Source of the DNA: Actinomadura hibisca NBRC 15177
Lineage (GTDB): Bacteria; Actinomycetota; Actinomycetes; Streptosporangiales; Streptosporangiaceae
Reading direction: 5' to 3'
Length of the DNA: 62,826 nucleotides
Assembly: GCF_001552635.1 (NCBI RefSeq)
Contig: NZ_BCRO01000078.1
Span: 1 to 62,826, forward strand
Positions 59,322 to 62,826 of the stretch are shown here, one piece after another (positions within the stretch are counted from its first letter, which is position 1; the number at the start of each line of letters is the position of its first letter). Under the pieces are notes generated by a model that worked only from the letters and a program-made list of their open reading frames with translations, did no database searches and had not been told where the DNA came from. Both the position numbers and the translations under genes were made by a program.

Positions 59322-60089
59322 ATGGCCACGCTTGAGATCCGCGACCTCCACGTCTCCGTCGGCGACGGCGCCGACGGGACCAAGGAGATCCTGCGCGGGG
59401 TGGACCTGACCGTCAAGGCCGGCGAGACCCACGCGATCATGGGGCCCAACGGCTCCGGCAAGTCCACCCTGGCCTACGCCATCGCCGGGCACCCGAAGTA
59501 CACCGTGACCTCGGGCTCGGTCACCCTGGACGGCGAGGACGTCCTGGAGATGAGCGTGGACGAGCGCGCCCGCGCCGGGCTGTTCCTGGCGATGCAGTAC
59601 CCCGTCGAGGTGCCGGGCGTGTCGGTGTCGAACTTCCTGCGCTCGGCGGTCACCGCCGTGCGCGGCGAGGCGCCGAAGCTGCGCGAGTTCGCCAAGGAGA
59701 TGAAGGGCGCGATGGACGCGCTGTCCATCGACCCGGCCTTCGCCCAGCGCTCGCTGAACGAGGGCTTCTCCGGCGGCGAGAAGAAGCGCCACGAGATCCT
59801 CCAGCTGGAGCTGCTCAAGCCCAAGGTCGCGGTGCTGGACGAGACCGACTCGGGCCTGGACGTGGACGCGCTCAAGGTCGTGTCCGAGGGCGTCAACCGC
59901 TTCAGCGCCACCGGCGACACCGGCGTGCTGCTGATCACGCACTACACCCGCATCCTGCGCTACGTGAAGCCCGACTTCGTGCACGTGTTCGCCGGCGGCC
60001 GCGTGGTGGCCCAGGGCGGCCCCGAGCTGGCCGAGGAGCTGGAGAACGAGGGCTACGAGAAGTACGTGAAGGCGGGCGCGTCGGCGTGA
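59322..60089 (+). CDS. sufC: Fe-S cluster assembly ATPase SufC
   Basis: The 255-aa ABC-type ATPase has Walker A GPNGSGKST (41-49), FSGGEKKRHEILQLE as signature, and Walker B VAVLDETDSGLDVDAL, with the SufC-specific ETDSGLD. It drives conformational change of SufBCD. The stop overlaps the sufS start (GTGA). Confidence 0.97.
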   Translation: MATLEIRDLHVSVGDGADGTKEILRGVDLTVKAGETHAIMGPNGSGKSTLAYAIAGHPKYTVTSGSVTLDGEDVLEMSVDERARAGLFLAMQYPVEVPGVSVSNFLRSAVTAVRGEAPKLREFAKEMKGAMDALSIDPAFAQRSLNEGFSGGEKKRHEILQLELLKPKVAVLDETDSGLDVDALKVVSEGVNRFSATGDTGVLLITHYTRILRYVKPDFVHVFAGGRVVAQGGPELAEELENEGYEKYVKAGASA

Positions 60090-61351
60090 GCGACCTGCTG
60101 CCCGAAGAGGTCAAGAAGGACTTCCCCCTGCTGCAGCGCACCGTCCGCGGCGGGCGTCCGCTGATCTACCTCGACTCGGGGGCCACCTCGCAGAAGCCCC
60201 GCCAGGTGCTGGACGCCGAGCGGGAGTTCTACGAGCGGCACAACGCGGCGGTGCACCGCGGCGCGCACCTGCTCGCCGAGGAGGCCACCGACGCGTTCGA
60301 GGGCGCCCGCACCCGGATCGCGACGTTCGTGGGCGCGGTGCCCGGCGAGATCGTGTTCACCAAGAACGCGACCGAGGGCATCAACCTGGTGGCGTACGCG
60401 ATGAGCAACGCCGCCACGGCCGGGCCCGAGGCCGAGCGGTTCGCGGTCGGGCCGGGCGACGAGATCGTCGTCACCGAGATGGAGCACCACGCCAACCTGG
60501 TGCCCTGGCAGCAGCTGTGCCAGCGCACCGGCGCGACGCTGCGCTGGTTCGGGCTGACCGACGACGGCCGCCTGGACCTGGAGCCGCTGGCGGAGCTGGT
60601 CAACGAGCGCACCAAGCTGGTCGCGCTCACCCAGCAGTCCAACGTGCTCGGCACCATCAACCCGGTCGAGGCGATCGCCGCCCGCGCCCGCGAGGTCGGC
60701 GCGCTGACGCTGGTGGACGCCGCCCAGTCGGTGCCGCACCTGCCGGTGGACGTGCAGGACCTGGGCGTCGACTTCCTGGTCTTCTCCGGGCACAAGATGC
60801 TCGGCCCGACCGGCATCGGCGTGTTGTGGGGCCGCCGCGAGCTGCTGGAGGCCATGCCGCCGTTCATCACCGGCGGCTCCATGATCGAGGTGGTGCGGAT
60901 GGAGGGCTCGACCTTCATGCCGCCGCCGCAGCGCTTCGAGGCCGGCTCGCCCAACACCGCCCAGGCGGTCGGGCTCGGCGCGGCCGTGGACTACCTGTCG
61001 GCGCTGGGCATGGACCGGGTGCACGCGCACGAGGAGGCGCTCACCGGGTACGCGCTGGAGCGCCTGACCGAGGTCCCCGGCGTGCGGATCATCGGCCCCG
61101 GGACCACCGAGGCGCGGGGCGGCGCGGTGTCGTTCACCGTCGCCGACATCCACCCGCACGACGTGGGACAGGTGCTGGACGAGCTGGGCGTGGAGGTCCG
61201 GGTGGGCCACCACTGCGCCTGGCCGATCTGCCGCCGCTACCAGATCCCGGCGACGACCCGCGCGTCCTTCTACGTGCACAACACCCTGGCCGACATCGAC
61301 GCGCTCGCCGACGGCGTGCGCCAGGCGCAGAAGTTCTTCGGAACAGCCTGA
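60086..61351 (+). CDS. sufS: cysteine desulfurase SufS
   Basis: The 421-aa PLP enzyme (type II NifS-like) has VVTEMEHHANLVPWQ, the PLP lysine Lys237 in SGHKMLGPTG, and catalytic Cys377 in RVGHHCAWP. It removes sulfur from cysteine and hands the persulfide to SufU. GTG start coupled to sufC. Confidence 0.97.
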   Translation: MSDLLPEEVKKDFPLLQRTVRGGRPLIYLDSGATSQKPRQVLDAEREFYERHNAAVHRGAHLLAEEATDAFEGARTRIATFVGAVPGEIVFTKNATEGINLVAYAMSNAATAGPEAERFAVGPGDEIVVTEMEHHANLVPWQQLCQRTGATLRWFGLTDDGRLDLEPLAELVNERTKLVALTQQSNVLGTINPVEAIAARAREVGALTLVDAAQSVPHLPVDVQDLGVDFLVFSGHKMLGPTGIGVLWGRRELLEAMPPFITGGSMIEVVRMEGSTFMPPPQRFEAGSPNTAQAVGLGAAVDYLSALGMDRVHAHEEALTGYALERLTEVPGVRIIGPGTTEARGGAVSFTVADIHPHDVGQVLDELGVEVRVGHHCAWPICRRYQIPATTRASFYVHNTLADIDALADGVRQAQKFFGTA

Positions 61352-61402
61352 GCGGCCCGCGGGTTGTCACCGACGAAGGCCGTGGGGAGGAAAAAGGAAG
61401 CC

Positions 61403-61861
61403 ATGCAGCTTGAGGCGATGTACCAGGAGGTCATCCTGGATCATTACCGCAACCCGCTGAACAAGGGGCTGCGGGAGCCGTACGAGGGCGAGGCGCACCA
61501 CGTCAACCCGACCTGCGGTGACGAGATCACCCTGCGGGTGCACCTGACGGGCGAGGGGCGGGACGCGCGCGTCGCCGACGTCTCCTACGACGCCATGGGC
61601 TGCTCGATCAGCCAGGCCAGCGCCTCGGTGATGACCGACCTGATCATCGGAAAGTCCGTCAAGGAGGCGATGGCGGTCGGCGAGGAGTTCCTGGCGCTGA
61701 TGCAGTCGCGCGGCCAGGACGCCGAGCCCGACGAGGACGTCCTGGAGGACGCCGTCGCCTTCGTGGGGGTCTCCAAGTACCCCGCCCGGATCAAGTGCGC
61801 CCTGCTCGCCTGGATGGCGTGGAAGGACGCGACCGCCCGCGCTCTCGGAGAGGCATCATGA
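61403..61861 (+). CDS. sufU: SufU, zinc-dependent sulfur acceptor
   Basis: The 152-aa protein of the IscU/SufU fold keeps the zinc ligands Cys and Asp in NPTCGDE, Cys in AMGCSIS, and Cys in RIKCALLAW, plus the SufU-type insertion. It accepts persulfide from SufS by zinc-ligand exchange. The ATG at 61403 follows AAAAAGGAAG. Its stop overlaps the sufT start (ATGA). Confidence 0.96.
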   Translation: MQLEAMYQEVILDHYRNPLNKGLREPYEGEAHHVNPTCGDEITLRVHLTGEGRDARVADVSYDAMGCSISQASASVMTDLIIGKSVKEAMAVGEEFLALMQSRGQDAEPDEDVLEDAVAFVGVSKYPARIKCALLAWMAWKDATARALGEAS

Positions 61862-62340
61862 CCGACACTCCCGCGACTCCCGCCCCTGACGCTGATGTCA
61901 CTGAGGCCACCGCGACGGAGGCTGAGGCCACGGCCGCAGCGCCCGAGGCCACTGCTGCGGCTCCGGCCGCTGCTCCGGCTGAGACCGAGGCCGCCGCGCC
62001 GGTGGCCGCATCGGCTGAGGGCGATGTGGCCATGTCCGCGCAGGAGGAGGAGATCCTTGAGGCGCTGAAGGACGTGGTGGACCCGGAACTCGGGATCAAC
62101 GTGGTCGACCTGGGTCTGATCTACGGCATCAACCTGGCCGACGAGGTCGCGACCCTGGACATGACGCTGACCAGCGCGGCATGTCCCCTGACCGACGTGA
62201 TCGAGGACCAGGCGCACAGCGCGCTGGAGGGCCTGGTCAAGGACGTCAAGATCAACTGGGTCTGGCTGCCGCCGTGGGGCCCGGACAAGATCACCGACGA
62301 CGGACGCGACCAGCTCCGGGCGCTGGGGTTCAACGTCTGA
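61858..62340 (+). CDS. sufT: SufT, MIP18/DUF59 metal-sulfur cluster assembly factor with Ala/Glu-rich extension
   Basis: The 160-aa protein has a C-terminal DUF59 domain (about 60-160) with DPELGINVVDLGLIYG and SAACPLTDVIED, whose Cys is typical of cluster-carrying relatives. It helps deliver Fe-S clusters late in assembly. The first ~55 residues are an Ala/Glu/Thr/Pro-rich disordered stretch absent from most family members. An internal ATG at 62032 (MSAQEEEILEAL) could give the usual short form; the ATGA overlap with sufU favours the long one. Confidence 0.92.
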   Translation: MTDTPATPAPDADVTEATATEAEATAAAPEATAAAPAAAPAETEAAAPVAASAEGDVAMSAQEEEILEALKDVVDPELGINVVDLGLIYGINLADEVATLDMTLTSAACPLTDVIEDQAHSALEGLVKDVKINWVWLPPWGPDKITDDGRDQLRALGFNV

Positions 62341-62495
62341 GCGGGTTGAGTGGTCTTAGCGGCTTGGGTTTTGAGTTGAGTGCCGCCGCATAGGGGCGGG
62401 TGTGGGGTGAGTTGCCCATGCCTGCCTCTTTGTGTTGCGTTGTTTGTGTTGTGCTTGTGAGTTCGAGCGTCGTGGCTGACTGACTGCCTTAAGGC

Positions 62496-62640
62496 TGTGC
62501 TTTGGGTTAAAGCCGCGCTTCGTGTTAAATCCTGCGCTCCGCGCTAAGGCACGCTCCGCGCTAAGGGCACGCTCTGCGCTAAGGGCACGCTCCGCGCCAA
62601 GCCCGCGCTCCGCGCTAGAGGCACGCTCCGCGCAACTACT
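62496..62640. repeat. 18-bp tandem repeat array
   Basis: About eight 18-bp units (one of 19 bp), best seen as ACGCTCCGCGCTAAGGGC at 62551-62568. Copies at 62533, 62569, 62587, 62605 and 62623 differ by one to several bases; the first two (62496, 62514) are AT-shifted variants. A further partial copy, GCGCTCCGCGCGTGCCC, lies at 62648-62664. Stop codons in the plus strand argue against coding. Confidence 0.85.
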
Positions 62641-62666
62641 TCAACCCGCGCTCCGCGCGTGCCCAA

Positions 62667-62790
62667 CGACGCCAGCCCCGTGCCTTGCACGTGACCAGCG
62701 ACCTCAACCCCGCACCCCGCGCCCGACCAGCGACCCCAGCCCCGTGCCCGAAGCCGACCAACAACCCCAGCCCCGTGCCCGAACCATCCC
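62667..62790. repeat. 30-32-bp tandem repeat array
   Basis: Four degenerate units start at 62667, 62699, 62731 and 62761 and share the core CGACCCCAGCCCCGTGCCCG (third copy). The first three units end in GACCAG or GACCA. Related sequence continues toward the window edge. Confidence 0.7.
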
Positions 62791-62826
62791 GCTGGCCTCA
62801 GCCACCGGGGACGGGGGTGCAGGGGG

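Larger units (their letters stand above)
62341..62826. other. 486-bp non-coding tail after the suf operon
   Basis: No gene is seen up to the window edge. The first ~150 bases are G/T-rich and unusually low in GC for this genome; no clear terminator is seen. The rest is two tandem repeat arrays (62496-62640 and 62667-62790). Confidence 0.65.

Noticed and set aside
62533..62640. A 6-residue coding repeat read from the minus strand
   Set aside because: Although 18 bp is a multiple of three, indels between units shift the frame and no start or longer frame supports translation within the window.
62496..62790. A CRISPR array at the right edge
   Set aside because: The units are contiguous, with no unique spacers between repeats, and no cas gene is present.

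Overview
The window is very GC-rich, densely coding and has the gene content of a high-GC actinomycete. Evidence: a 20S proteasome beta subunit of the Mycobacterium/Streptomyces type, OpcA beside glucose-6-phosphate dehydrogenase, a sufR-sufB-sufD-Rieske-sufC-sufS-sufU-sufT operon, a DUF3040 protein, an LLM flavin oxidoreductase, many GTG starts and many ATGA/GTGA stop-start overlaps. The suf / ctaA-ctaB / tkt-tal-zwf-opcA-pgl neighbourhood is familiar from Streptomyces. A Streptosporangiales-like organism (for example an Actinomadura relative) is my best guess, but no rRNA or species marker is present.

Layout. 0.1-13.0 kb is accessory: a secreted serine hydrolase; a GH15 glycosidase translationally coupled to an LLM oxidoreductase; two drug-efflux MFS genes, each divergent from its own regulator (TetR, MarR) with palindromic operators between; an alpha/beta-hydrolase and HEAT-repeat protein behind the MarR gene; a two-gene ABC exporter; and an amino-acid permease. 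13.1-19.1 kb holds a response regulator and a sensor kinase separated by an adenine-salvage module (LacI regulator, NCS2 permease, adenine deaminase) with two strong LacI-type operators. 19.2-23.1 kb has three exported proteins (serine hydrolase, S33 peptidase-like hydrolase, L,D-transpeptidase lipoprotein).

23.2-35.3 kb (minus strand) is the pentose-phosphate block, read tkt-tal-pgi / pgi-like 2 - pgi-like 3 - zwf-opcA-pgl. A normal phosphoglucose isomerase gene is followed by two further PGI-fold genes that have lost different active-site motifs. They look like pseudoenzymes placed just before zwf-opcA, and are the most unusual feature here.

35.9-44.7 kb has ctaB, a PrsW-family membrane protease and ctaA (heme A biosynthesis), then on the minus strand polX, a lone proteasome beta subunit gene, an EamA exporter and an ABC-2 exporter. 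44.8-55.6 kb (plus strand) looks like an accessory insertion: an orphan F1-ATPase gamma subunit, a DUF3040 protein, a complete arginine deiminase pathway (antiporter, arcA, arcB, arcC), and a coupled permease-universal stress protein-permease cluster.

55.6-62.3 kb is the complete SUF Fe-S assembly operon. It is preceded by an iron-box-like palindrome and by a sequence matching the mycobacterial SufR operator at the sufR start codon. The last ~330 bases are two non-coding tandem arrays (18-bp and 30-32-bp units) that run to the window edge. I see no rRNA, tRNA, insertion sequence, prophage or CRISPR array.
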